The position numbers and the translations under genes are program-made. This document shows positions 6,928-14,692 of a stretch of DNA of 15,090 bases, piece by piece (the first letter of the stretch is position 1; the number at the start of each line of letters is the position of its first letter). This DNA is from JAUVZF01 sp964449275 (GTDB lineage: Bacteria > Planctomycetota > Phycisphaerae > FEN-1346): NCBI GenBank assembly GCA_964449275.1, contig CAYVAM010000092.1, forward strand, positions 1-15,090. The letters are read 5' to 3'. The notes beneath the pieces were generated by a model, which saw nothing but the letters and a program-made list of their open reading frames with translations, did not search any database and was not told where the DNA came from.

Positions 6928-7308
6928 GTGCGCCGAACTGCTGTCGGGCCGTTAGCCGCCGCGCTTGCGCGGCGCGTTTCAGCGGGCGCCCGAACTGCTG
7001 TCGGGCCGTTAGCCGCCGCGCTTGCGCGGCGCGTNNNNNNNNNNNNNNNNNNNNNNNNNNNNNNNNNNNNNNNNNNNNNNNNNNNNNNNNNNNNNNNNNN
7101 NNNNNNNNNNNNNNNNNNNNNNNNNNNNNNNNNNTCAGCGGGCGCCCGAACTGCTGTCGGGCCGTTAGCCGCCGCGCTTGCGCGGCGCGGTCCAGCGGGC
7201 GCCCGAACTGCTGTCGGGCCGTTAGCCGCCGCGCTTGCGCGGCGCGTTTCACCGGGCACCCGAACTGCTGTCGGGCCGTTAGCCGCCGCGCTTGCGCGGC
7301 GCGTTTCA
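6928..7308. repeat. 57-bp tandem hairpin repeat array B, interrupted by an assembly gap
   Basis: Units start at 6934, 6991, 7147, 7204 and 7261, with a strict 57-bp period on each side of the gap. Complete units contain two potential hairpins: GCCCGA-actgctg-TCGGGC, then CGTTAGCC followed by GCCGCGC-TT-GCGCGGC. Copies differ only by a few bases near the unit junction (for example TTTCAG, GTCCAG, TTTCAC). The array fills the space between rodA and the FAD oxidoreductase gene. The frame is open through it by chance (start at 6912), but translation is just a repeated peptide and is not credible. Confidence 0.9.
7035..7134. other. Assembly gap of 100 N in repeat array B
   Basis: There are exactly 100 undetermined bases inside the array. 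The distance between flanking units (6991 to 7147, 156 bp) is not a multiple of 57, so the gap length is a placeholder. Confidence 0.98.
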
Positions 7309-7332
7309 ATCGTTTGCGCAGCGGGTTATACT
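7304..7332 (+). promoter_or_regulatory. Candidate promoter for the FAD oxidoreductase gene
   Basis: TATACT (7327-7332) lies 35 bases before the ATG at 7368. With a 17-base spacer the -35 position reads TTTCAA (7304-7309), only 3/6 to consensus and formed by the end of the last 57-bp repeat. The ribosome binding site is clear: GGAAAGG at 7353-7359, eight bases before the ATG. Confidence 0.4.
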
Positions 7333-7367
7333 GTGCGGGAACGTCTTCAATCGGAAAGGCACACACG

Positions 7368-10300
7368 ATGAATCGGCTCCCACTCTCGATGGCGGCCGGC
7401 GCGGTGCTGGTTGCTGCCTGGGCTTCGGCAGGCGCGGCCGTGGTGAACGAGTCGGCGCGCCGGATCCCGGTCGCCTACGACGTAGACGTGGTGGTCGTGG
7501 GCGGTTCGACCGCAGGGGTCGAGGCGACCGTGGCTGCCGCAAAGGCCGGCGCCACGGTCTTCCTTGCGGCCCCGCGGACGTATCTGGGGGAGGACATCTG
7601 TGCGACGAAACGCCTGTGGCTCGAAGAGGGAGAGACCCCGCCCACGCCGCTCGGGATCAAACTCTTCTCCGACACCGGCGAGGTGGCCGCCGAGAAGGAC
7701 CCGCGTGCCCTTGCCTTCACCTATGAGGCCGATCTGCCGTCGGCCGGTGTCCACAAGGACCGGAGGCCCCCCCGCCTGACCGACGGCGTTCTCGGGCCAC
7801 CCGAGAATCACAGCGTCCAGTACGACGGCGACGTGACGATTCTATGCGACCTCGGCAACCCGCAGGACGTGGCCGAGGTTCGGGCCGTTGTTTTCCATCG
7901 CGCGGGCGATTTCGGCCTCGGCGGCGCGACCGTCGAGACATCGGCCGACGGAAAGACGTGGACCCGTGCCGTCGCGCTGCGGCCCGACGCTTCAGGCGGC
8001 GGCTCGATCAATGCGACGGCGGCGATCGGTGCGGAGGTCCGCTACACACGCTTCCGTTTCAAACGGGACGAGGGCACGCCGCGCATCCTTCTCGGCGAGA
8101 TCATGCTCCTGCAACCGAAGGGGCAGACGCCCGCCGGCGTTGCGGCCGCCGGCGCTCCCGTCAGTCGCGGTCCCGTGCGGCCGATGCACATCAAGAAGAC
8201 GCTCGACGAGGCGCTGCTGGCAGCCGGCGTGCGGTTCCTTTACGGCTGCTACGCGACGGACGTGCTGACCGACGCCGCCGGCAAGCCGGCCGGCATCGTC
8301 ATGGCGAACCGGTCGGGGCGGCAGGCGGTCCTCGCGAAGACCATCATCGACGCCACCGACCGGGCCGCCGTCGCACGGATCGCCGGGGCCGAGTGCCGGC
8401 CGTACCCGAAGGGAAAGCAAGAGTTCAAGCGCGTCGTCATCGGCGGCGACGTTCAGAAGGCCAGGGGCATCTCCGGCCGCAAGGTCGGCCTTCAGTTCGG
8501 GTCGGCCGAAATCATCGAGTACACGCTCACGATTCCGATGGCCGACTCTTCGTACGCCTCATTCGCCGAGGCGAACCAGAAGGCCATCGACGCCACGTTC
8601 CACCCGCAGCAGTTGGACGCCTCGGAGATCCCCTTCCAGGTCCCGCCCGACTCCGTCAAAGGCCGGGCGAGCATGACGGGCGAGTGGCCGGGCACCGCGA
8701 AGGCCGACCTCGACGCCTTCCGGCCGGCGGCGCCCGAGCGGCTGTACGTCCTTGGCGGCTGCGCCGACGTGCCGCGCGACGTGGCGGCGCGCTTGCTGCG
8801 CCCGACGGCGTTGATGGCCGTCGGTGCGCGCATCGGCCGAGCGGCGGCGGCCGAGGCGAAGCAAATCGGCAAACTCGACGGCGTTCGCCTGGCCGGCACG
8901 AAAGGCCAACCCGCCACGCGCGGAGACGTGCGCGAGTTCCTCGGCGGCGTCCGACCGACGCAAGGCGGTGTTGCGACCGTGCCCTCGAATGAGCGGAGCG
9001 TGCCTGTCCTCGGCGCCTACGACGTCGTGGTGATCGGCGGCGGGACGGGCGGCGCGCCCGCCGGCATCGGGGCCGGGCGGCACAAGGCGAAGACCCTCGT
9101 CGTCGAGTACCTGCACGGGCTGGGCGGCGTCGGGACCCTCGGCATGATCACCAAGTATTACCACGGATATCGCGGCGGGTTCACGGCCGAGGCCGACGAG
9201 GGCACCAAGGCCATCGGGGCGAGCGTCTGGGGCATCGGCAAGGCCGAATACTGGCGGCGAGCGAACCGAAAGGCCGGCACCGAGGTCTGGTTCTGGTGCC
9301 TCGGATGCGGGGCCTTCGTCGAGGACGGAACGGTCAAGGGCGCGGTCGTCGCGACGCCCGAGGGGCGCGGCGTGGTACTCGCGAAGACCGTCATCGATTC
9401 GACCGGCAACGCCGACATCGCCGCAGCCGCCGGCGCCGAGACGACCTACACCGGCGGCGGGCACATGGGCGTTCAGGGCACGGGACTGCCGCCCATCCAA
9501 CTCGGCGCCGGCTACACGAACACCGATTACACGTTCGCCGACGACACCGACGTGCTGGACTTCTGGCACCTGTTCGTCACGGCGCGCGAAAAGTTCCGCG
9601 GCGCGTACGACCTGGGGCAATTGGTCGATACGCGCGAGCGGCGGCGGATCGTCGGCGACGTGACCATCACGCCGATGGATATGATGCTCGGCCGCACGTG
9701 GCCCGACACCATCTCGGTGCACAAGTCGAACTTCGACAGCCACGGCTTTACGGTGCACCCGATCTTTCTGCTGCGTCCGCCCGACCGCGCGGGCCTGACG
9801 GTGTACGTGCCGTTTCGTGCGCTGTTGCCGAAGGGACTCGACGGCATCGTCGTGACGGGCCTGGGCGCCAGCGCCCACCGCGACGCCATCCCCGTCATCC
9901 GGATGCAGCCGTGCGTGCAGAACCAGGGCTACGCCGCCGGGACGGCCGGGGCGATTGCGGCGCGAAGCGCTGCCAGTATCCGCAACATCGACCTGCGGAG
10001 CGTCCAGGAGCACCTGGTCGCGAAAGAGTCGCTGCCGAAGGCGGTCCTGCAGTTCAAGGACACGTTCCCGTTGCCGAAGGGGCGGGTGGCGGAGGCCGTC
10101 CGAAACGCCGGCAAGACCGACGGCGGGCACGCGGCCCTGGCGGTCATCCTCGCCCAGCCCGAGACCGCCGTGCCGATGCTTCGCGAGGCCCACAAAGCCG
10201 CCAGGTCGGCCGACGAAGCGCTCGCCTACGCCCATATCCTGGGGATGCTGTGGGACCCGACGGGCATCGAGACGCTTGCCGAGAAGGTCCGAAGCGCCGA

Positions 10301-10814
10301 GGCGTTCGACAAGGGGTGGAACTACCGCGGCATGGGGCAGTTCGGGATGAGCATCAGCGCGCTCGATTCCTACATCATCGCCCTGGGGCGGACGCGCGAC
10401 GGGCGGGCCCTCGCGCCGATTCTCGAAAAGGTGGCGCTGCTGGATGCCTCGAAGGAGTTCTCGCACCACCGGGCGTGTGCACTGGCGCTCGAGGCGATGG
10501 CGGGAGCGGGCGCGTCGAACGTGCCGAAGGCCGAACGGAAACGGGCCGCCGCGGCGCTGGCGGCGCTCCTCGCCAAGCCGGGCATGACCGGCTACGCCAC
10601 GCCGACGGTCGATGCGGCCAAGGCCCAGACCGAGCCGAGCGGCACGTCCACCGTCCCGCGGAACAACTCGCTGCGCGAACTCGTGGTGGCGCGGGCCCTC
10701 TATCGTCTGGGCGACCATGACGGTGTGGGCGAGACGATCCTCCGCGCCTACGCCGCCGACCTTCGCGGCCACTACGCCCGCCACGCCGCGGCGGTGCTGG
10801 CCGGGAAGAAGTAG
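7368..10814 (+). CDS. Exported tandem FAD-dependent oxidoreductase with discoidin-like insert and helical tail
   Basis: This is a 1148-residue protein with a signal peptide (residues 1-23, cleavage near AGA-AVV). The first FAD domain opens with DVVVVGGSTAG (about 40-50; Ser at the middle glycine of GxGxxG). It is interrupted at about 135-250 by a galactose-binding/F5-8C-like beta domain (DLGNPQDVAEVR, VETSADGKTWT, ILLGEIMLL) and resumes at MHIKKTLDEALL (273), ending near 500. A second FAD domain starts with YDVVVIGGGTGG (nucleotide-binding glycines 557-562). It includes TRERRRIVGD and DGIVVTGLGAS and ends near 890. The rest is Ala-rich and HEAT-like. The domains match the FAD_oxidored group common in planctomycetes; substrate unknown. 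The ATG at 7368 has GGAAAGG eight bases upstream. It precedes an exported beta-helix protein, so an extracytoplasmic role in glycan or other polymer breakdown is plausible but inferred. Confidence 0.82.
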   Translation: MNRLPLSMAAGAVLVAAWASAGAAVVNESARRIPVAYDVDVVVVGGSTAGVEATVAAAKAGATVFLAAPRTYLGEDICATKRLWLEEGETPPTPLGIKLFSDTGEVAAEKDPRALAFTYEADLPSAGVHKDRRPPRLTDGVLGPPENHSVQYDGDVTILCDLGNPQDVAEVRAVVFHRAGDFGLGGATVETSADGKTWTRAVALRPDASGGGSINATAAIGAEVRYTRFRFKRDEGTPRILLGEIMLLQPKGQTPAGVAAAGAPVSRGPVRPMHIKKTLDEALLAAGVRFLYGCYATDVLTDAAGKPAGIVMANRSGRQAVLAKTIIDATDRAAVARIAGAECRPYPKGKQEFKRVVIGGDVQKARGISGRKVGLQFGSAEIIEYTLTIPMADSSYASFAEANQKAIDATFHPQQLDASEIPFQVPPDSVKGRASMTGEWPGTAKADLDAFRPAAPERLYVLGGCADVPRDVAARLLRPTALMAVGARIGRAAAAEAKQIGKLDGVRLAGTKGQPATRGDVREFLGGVRPTQGGVATVPSNERSVPVLGAYDVVVIGGGTGGAPAGIGAGRHKAKTLVVEYLHGLGGVGTLGMITKYYHGYRGGFTAEADEGTKAIGASVWGIGKAEYWRRANRKAGTEVWFWCLGCGAFVEDGTVKGAVVATPEGRGVVLAKTVIDSTGNADIAAAAGAETTYTGGGHMGVQGTGLPPIQLGAGYTNTDYTFADDTDVLDFWHLFVTAREKFRGAYDLGQLVDTRERRRIVGDVTITPMDMMLGRTWPDTISVHKSNFDSHGFTVHPIFLLRPPDRAGLTVYVPFRALLPKGLDGIVVTGLGASAHRDAIPVIRMQPCVQNQGYAAGTAGAIAARSAASIRNIDLRSVQEHLVAKESLPKAVLQFKDTFPLPKGRVAEAVRNAGKTDGGHAALAVILAQPETAVPMLREAHKAARSADEALAYAHILGMLWDPTGIETLAEKVRSAEAFDKGWNYRGMGQFGMSISALDSYIIALGRTRDGRALAPILEKVALLDASKEFSHHRACALALEAMAGAGASNVPKAERKRAAAALAALLAKPGMTGYATPTVDAAKAQTEPSGTSTVPRNNSLRELVVARALYRLGDHDGVGETILRAYAADLRGHYARHAAAVLAGKK

Positions 10815-10878
10815 GCCGTGGCGCGCCCCGGCTCCTTGCGATGCTGCCGGGGCGACGCTTCGCTTTGCCCCGGCCTAC
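10811..10878. repeat. Inverted pair of GTAG-headed REP-like palindromes
   Basis: The outer arms are GTAGGCC (10811-10817) and GGCCTAC (10872-10878). Inside are three alternating 8-base arms: GCCCCGGC (10825-10832), GCCGGGGC (10846-10853) and GCCCCGGC (10867-10874). The middle arm can pair with either neighbour. The left head overlaps the TAG stop of the FAD oxidoreductase gene. The minus-strand reading GTAG followed by GCCGGGGC, a 13-base loop and GCCCCGGC has the layout of REP elements mobilised by RAYT transposases. A weaker palindromic piece resembling the array repeats follows at 10887-10910 (TAGCCGC with GCGGC). Confidence 0.6.
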
Positions 10879-10934
10879 ATGCTGACTAGCCGCGCGCGCA
10901 AGCGAGCGGCGATGTGAAGACGGAGGAGCGGACC

Positions 10935-12746
10935 GTGCAGCGTGTGCATCCGGTTCTATTCATGGTTCTGTTCGCGGGCTGCGGTTGCGCTCAGGCGCTC
11001 GGAGCGACGTTCTGCGTGGCGCCGGGCGGCAGTGATGAGAGTTCCGGCACGCAGACCGCGCCGTTTGCGACGATTCGGCGGGCTCAGGAGGCCGTGCGGG
11101 CGCTCGTCGCGAAGGGCCTCAAGGAAGACGTGACGGTCATCCTGCGCGGCGGGACGTATCGGCTCGCAAAACCGCTCGTTTTCGGGCCGCAGGATGGAGG
11201 CACGGCGCAGCACGCCGTCACGTACGCGGTGGCAGAGGGCGAGACGGTCACGATCAGCGGCGGCCGTGTCGTTACCGGCTGGAAACGCAGCGCGCGGGAC
11301 GTCTGGACCGCGCGGGTGCCGGGCACCGGAGAGGGCACGTGGTACCCGCGTCACCTGTGGGTGGGTGGAAGAAGGGCCGTCCGCGCCCGTACGCCGAACG
11401 CCGACGAGGACAAGCCGTACCGGCAACTCACCGGCGGCGGCGTGTCGAAGGATCTGAAGACGTTTACCATCACGCTCCCGCCCGGGACGGTCCGGAAGTG
11501 GTCGGGCCTTGAGGACGCGGAAGTCGTGGTCCTGAAACTGTGGTCGGCGCTCAGGAAACGCATCGCATCGGTGGACGAAAAGACGGGCGTCGTGACCCTG
11601 CGGCCGCCGCACGTCAAGGGAAGCACGGGTAACCGGGCCCGTAAGGGGATGTGGTGCTGGTTCGAGAACTCGCCCGATTTCCTCGACGTGCCGGGTGAGT
11701 GGTACCTCGACCGCGCGAGCGGCGTCCTCTCGTACTTGCCGCGCGCGGGCGAGAATCCGGCGAAAGTCGAGGTCGTGATGCCCGCGCTCGCGCGGCTCGT
11801 CGTCGTCGAAGGCACGCCGGCCCGTCCCGTCCGCAACCTGCATTTTGCCGGCATCCGCTTCGTCCACACCGACTGGACCCTGCCGGCGCCCGGCCACGAC
11901 GGGCGGCAGGCGTTCTTTTGGTACGGCGGGGCGAAGGGCGTCACAGAACAGCAGGCGCATCCGAAGTCGGCGATCCACTGGCGGTGGGCCGTCGGGTGCA
12001 GCCTGACCGCCTGCGAGGTCTCGCGCACCGGCGCGACGGCCGTGCGGCTGGAGACGGGGTGCTCGGACTGCCGCATCGAGGCGGGCCGCATCTTCGACGT
12101 TGCCGGCAACGGCATCATGGTGGGCGTGCACCGTGACCCCTCCGCGCCGCCGCGGGGCAAGTCGCCGCCGGGCACAACCGCGCCGCTCCCGCCGCGCCCG
12201 GAACTGCCGCACCACGTCCAGGTGACCAACAACCACGTGCATGCCTGCGGCGTGACGTTTCCGGGGGCGGTGGGCATCTGGGTCGGCTTCGCGCGGGACA
12301 TCCGCGTGGCCCACAACCTCGTGCATGACATGCCGTACACGGGCATCTCGATCGGGTGGAAGTGGAACACCGAGCCGACGAGCGCCGCCCGCCACCTCGT
12401 CGAGCACAACCATATCCACGGTTGCCTGACGCGGTTGGCCGACGGCGGCGGCATCTACTCGCTCGGATGGATTCCGGGGACGGTCCTTCGCGGGAATCTG
12501 ATTCACGCCATGCGCCGCAGCCGGTTCGCGTGCGGCGCGCCGAACAACGGTATCTTCTTCGACGAGGGAAGCAAAGAGTTCCTCATCGCGGACAACGTCA
12601 TCTACGAGACCGCGGGCAAGGCCGTCCGTTTCAACCGCTCGAAGAAGGAGTGGCACACCTGGCGCGACAACGTCCTCGGCGAGAAACCGGATGCCGCGCG
12701 CCTGGAGGCGATCCGGGCCACTGCAGGTCCAGAGGCGTTCCCTTGA
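10935..12746 (+). CDS. Exported right-handed parallel beta-helix protein
   Basis: This is a 603-residue protein with a hydrophobic signal (about 7-24); the FAGC within it could also be read as a weak lipobox. The N-terminus ATFCVAPGGSDESSGT...PFATIRRAQEAV is the typical opening of DUF1565/pectate-lyase-like beta-helix proteins. The region about 35-300 holds the first coils and a beta insert. Residues about 300-590 contain repeating short strands with N-N-H, N-L-V-H and DGGGIYSLGW-type turns, characteristic of PbH1 coils. Related proteins are polysaccharide lyases, glycosidases or binding proteins; no catalytic set can be assigned here. GTG at 10935 is chosen because GGAGGAG lies six bases before it. 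An in-frame GTG at 10914 gives seven more residues without such a site. The start lies 120 bp after the FAD oxidoreductase gene on the same strand. Confidence 0.8.
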   Translation: MQRVHPVLFMVLFAGCGCAQALGATFCVAPGGSDESSGTQTAPFATIRRAQEAVRALVAKGLKEDVTVILRGGTYRLAKPLVFGPQDGGTAQHAVTYAVAEGETVTISGGRVVTGWKRSARDVWTARVPGTGEGTWYPRHLWVGGRRAVRARTPNADEDKPYRQLTGGGVSKDLKTFTITLPPGTVRKWSGLEDAEVVVLKLWSALRKRIASVDEKTGVVTLRPPHVKGSTGNRARKGMWCWFENSPDFLDVPGEWYLDRASGVLSYLPRAGENPAKVEVVMPALARLVVVEGTPARPVRNLHFAGIRFVHTDWTLPAPGHDGRQAFFWYGGAKGVTEQQAHPKSAIHWRWAVGCSLTACEVSRTGATAVRLETGCSDCRIEAGRIFDVAGNGIMVGVHRDPSAPPRGKSPPGTTAPLPPRPELPHHVQVTNNHVHACGVTFPGAVGIWVGFARDIRVAHNLVHDMPYTGISIGWKWNTEPTSAARHLVEHNHIHGCLTRLADGGGIYSLGWIPGTVLRGNLIHAMRRSRFACGAPNNGIFFDEGSKEFLIADNVIYETAGKAVRFNRSKKEWHTWRDNVLGEKPDAARLEAIRATAGPEAFP

Positions 12747-12803
12747 CGGGCAAGGACGGTTGCCACTCTCGAGCGAGGCTTAACAGTCTTCATCCGCAAA
12801 GGC

Positions 12804-12831
12804 TTGACAGATTAACGTGGAGCGTTATCCT
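12804..12831 (+). promoter_or_regulatory. Sigma70-type promoter for the HipA-like/DUF3037 cassette
   Basis: A perfect TTGACA (12804-12809) is followed by 16 bases and TATCCT (12826-12831, 4/6 to TATAAT). The predicted start near 12838 would leave a leader of about 100 bases before the ATG at 12938. The rest of the 12747-12937 intergenic stretch shows only a weak 5-bp hairpin (GGCAA/TTGCC at 12749-12764) just after the beta-helix stop. Confidence 0.55.
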
Positions 12832-12937
12832 TATGTTCGTGCTTTGGCCCTGCGGGCGCATTGGGCCTCTCGTTTGGTCTAGGCGAGGGTCTGTTCGGCT
12901 TGCCGCCTGTTAGTAAGACTCTGCGGATGCTTCGCGT

Positions 12938-13783
12938 ATGACTGATTCCAAGGGTAGCCGCTGGCGTGCTGGTAGGTTTCGGCGTCACATCCGAGGCGTG
13001 AGGTCAAGTACGGACACCGTTGAAGTCGAGACTGATGGCGGGCGGGCCTATGTCAAAGCCATGGGCAATAGGCAGGGCCCGCATGCCCTAGCCTGCGACC
13101 TTGTGGGCACGCAGTTGGCGCAGTGGTTCGGGTTGCCTGTGCTGGACTGGGACGTTATGATTATAGGGGGAAAGGACGAGATACGGTTCTTGCGTGGCGG
13201 GCAGGCACAGCCGGGTCCCGCATTCGCGACGAGAGCGCTGGACGCGCACGCCTGGAGTGGCCACGAAAAGGACCTCCGAAGCGTCGTCAATAGCGAGGTG
13301 ATCCCCAGGCTTGTGGTTTTTGACACGTGGGTTCTGAACTGTGACCGTCATCCGCCTGACACTAGGATGCGGCGACCGAATCCGGACAACGTGATCTTGA
13401 CGGGGGATCGAGCACCGAAAGGCCGTTTGCGTCTTGTGCCCATTGACCACGGCCATTGCTTCACGTGCGGCAGAGACCTGGATGCACGCATCGCCAGCAT
13501 CAACATGAGGCGGGATGAGAGAATCTACGGGTTGTTCCCTGCGTTCGGGCCACACATGACTCGGGATGGTGTGCTGGCGGCGAGAGCAGGGCTTAATGAG
13601 ATCGACCAGGATGTCGTACGCGACATGATTGGCAGCATTCCGGCTGAGTGGCAGGTGCCCTTGAAGGCACGAGAGGCCCTGCTGGAATTAGTCTGCGACA
13701 GGGCCGCGTATCTTGCCGAGAGAATACCATCGTTGTTCATGCTCGTTTGTGGTTCGCAGAAGGAATTGGGCCTTGAGTGGTGA
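12938..13783 (+). CDS. HipA-like protein kinase (HipA_2 type)
   Basis: This is a 281-residue soluble protein with a compact HipA/PI3K-like kinase core, shorter than E. coli HipA (440 residues). Visible elements are Lys40 in AYVKAMG (candidate ATP lysine), the catalytic loop DTWVLNCDRHPPDT (Asp136, with Arg137 and His138), a following NPDNVIL (Asn151) and the metal-binding PIDHGHCF (Asp170). The HipA N-terminal subdomain and a HipB-type HTH antitoxin are missing. The next gene, 10 bp downstream, encodes a DUF3037 protein. HipA-like kinases phosphorylate proteins such as aminoacyl-tRNA synthetases; the target here is unknown. Stop codons in frame upstream (12914) leave ATG at 12938 as the first start, with only a weak ribosome site. 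Arg codons AGG and AGA are frequent, unlike the genes to the left. Confidence 0.8.
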   Translation: MTDSKGSRWRAGRFRRHIRGVRSSTDTVEVETDGGRAYVKAMGNRQGPHALACDLVGTQLAQWFGLPVLDWDVMIIGGKDEIRFLRGGQAQPGPAFATRALDAHAWSGHEKDLRSVVNSEVIPRLVVFDTWVLNCDRHPPDTRMRRPNPDNVILTGDRAPKGRLRLVPIDHGHCFTCGRDLDARIASINMRRDERIYGLFPAFGPHMTRDGVLAARAGLNEIDQDVVRDMIGSIPAEWQVPLKAREALLELVCDRAAYLAERIPSLFMLVCGSQKELGLEW

Positions 13784-13793
13784 GGGGAATGCC

Positions 13794-14588
13794 ATGTCCA
13801 GACACAAGGGTTACTATAGTCTCATCCAATTCTGCCCAGACCGCTCTCGCGCTGAGTCCGTGAACGTTGGCCTATTGCTCTTCTGTCCGTCGAAGACGTT
13901 CATCGAAGCGAGGGTCACTAAGAGTAACAAGCGCCCTNNNNNNNNNNGGAACAAGGTCGATTCAAGGCGGCTTCAGGCCGCCAAAGTCGCGATAGAGAGG
14001 CGACTCGAGGTAAGCAGGGGCAGTTTCCGGTCTCTCGCCGACCTTGTGGCTTTCGCTGAGACGCGGGCGAACAGTATACTGCTGACAGATCCGCGGCCCG
14101 TTATAGTGGAGAGCCCTGAGGCGGACCTGGAACGACTCTTTGCGGAACTGGTTGGGGGTGAGCCTCGGCGAGAGCCAAGCAAGCCGATTGTGCCTGAACT
14201 AGACAGGGCGTTCACGAGCCCCAGCTTGAGACCGCGGATGACGTTTGATGTGGACGTGACGGTGCCTGTTATAGAGTCCCGCCTAAGGGTGCCATACGCC
14301 TTCCGCAACGGTGAACTCAACCTAGTTAAGCCCCAGTTGTTCAGTGACCGCCGTGCCGCGGCCGTTGGGACTGCATCCAAGCTGGCTGTGGATGGGGACT
14401 TGCTCAGGCGCCATCCAGATGACGGCGGTCTTAAGCGGCGCCTGATTCTCGTCCCCGTCTTCGAGGGGGTCGCAATAGACGGCGTGCGCCGCAACGTCTT
14501 GGGCTTGTTCCAAGAGTACAATTTGGAGGTCGTGCAGCAGGACAGGGTTAGCGAATTCGCCCGGCGAGTGGGTCGAGAGGCGAAATAA
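13794..14588 (+). CDS. DUF3037 family protein (interrupted by a 10-base assembly gap)
   Basis: The N-terminus (YYSLIQFCPDRSRAESVNVGLLLFCP, residues 7-32, shown here in pieces as YYSLIQFCPD and ESVNVGLLLFCP) is the hallmark of the DUF3037 family, whose function is unknown. The protein has about 264 residues with no signal or membrane segment. The C-terminal half (RLRVPYAFRNGELNLVKPQ onward) looks alpha/beta. ATG at 13794 is chosen: the ribosome site AGGGGA overlaps the kinase gene's TGA stop and lies five bases upstream, so translation is probably coupled. DUF3037 and HipA-like kinase genes are, to my knowledge, often adjacent. A role as partner, antidote or regulator of the kinase is inferred. 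The N run at 13938-13947 hides three or four residues, and the frame across it is not certain. Confidence 0.75.
   Translation: MSRHKGYYSLIQFCPDRSRAESVNVGLLLFCPSKTFIEARVTKSNKRPXXXXNKVDSRRLQAAKVAIERRLEVSRGSFRSLADLVAFAETRANSILLTDPRPVIVESPEADLERLFAELVGGEPRREPSKPIVPELDRAFTSPSLRPRMTFDVDVTVPVIESRLRVPYAFRNGELNLVKPQLFSDRRAAAVGTASKLAVDGDLLRRHPDDGGLKRRLILVPVFEGVAIDGVRRNVLGLFQEYNLEVVQQDRVSEFARRVGREAK
13938..13947. other. Assembly gap of 10 N inside the DUF3037 gene
   Basis: There are ten undetermined bases. As written, the frame is kept, and both flanks read as one sensible protein. If the true gap length differs by a non-multiple of three, the gene would be frameshifted or would need correction. Confidence 0.95.
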
Positions 14589-14660
14589 GACGGGTTTGCT
14601 GTGTTGAGGGGCTCAAGCTCCCTAGAAGTTCGTGGCGGTTCTCGTCTGCGCGTAGCTGAA

Positions 14661-14692
14661 CCGGAGGCATTTCAATTCTTCCCTGCCTCCGG
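14661..14692 (-). terminator. 9-bp inverted repeat at the 3' end of the metallopeptidase gene (possible terminator)
   Basis: CCGGAGGCA (14661-14669) and TGCCTCCGG (14684-14692) are perfectly complementary around a 14-base loop that contains the stop codon (14672-14674). The site lies between the convergent DUF3037 and metallopeptidase genes. No U-tract follows on either strand, so a terminator role is only a guess. Confidence 0.3.

Noticed and set aside
6928..7308. CRISPR array
   Set aside because: The whole 57-bp unit is repeated, with no unique spacers and no cas genes.
6912..7367. N-terminal extension giving a 1300-residue open frame into the FAD oxidoreductase
   Set aside because: It translates the 57-bp repeat and the N gap. 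The ATG at 7368 has a ribosome site and begins a proper signal peptide.
8559..10784. Long minus-strand open frame (741 codons) opposite the FAD oxidoreductase
   Set aside because: It is an antisense shadow. The sequence has no recognisable domain, and the sense strand holds clear FAD motifs.
10956..12656. Long minus-strand open frame (566 codons) opposite the beta-helix gene
   Set aside because: It is a Arg/Ala/Pro-rich antisense shadow with no recognisable domain.
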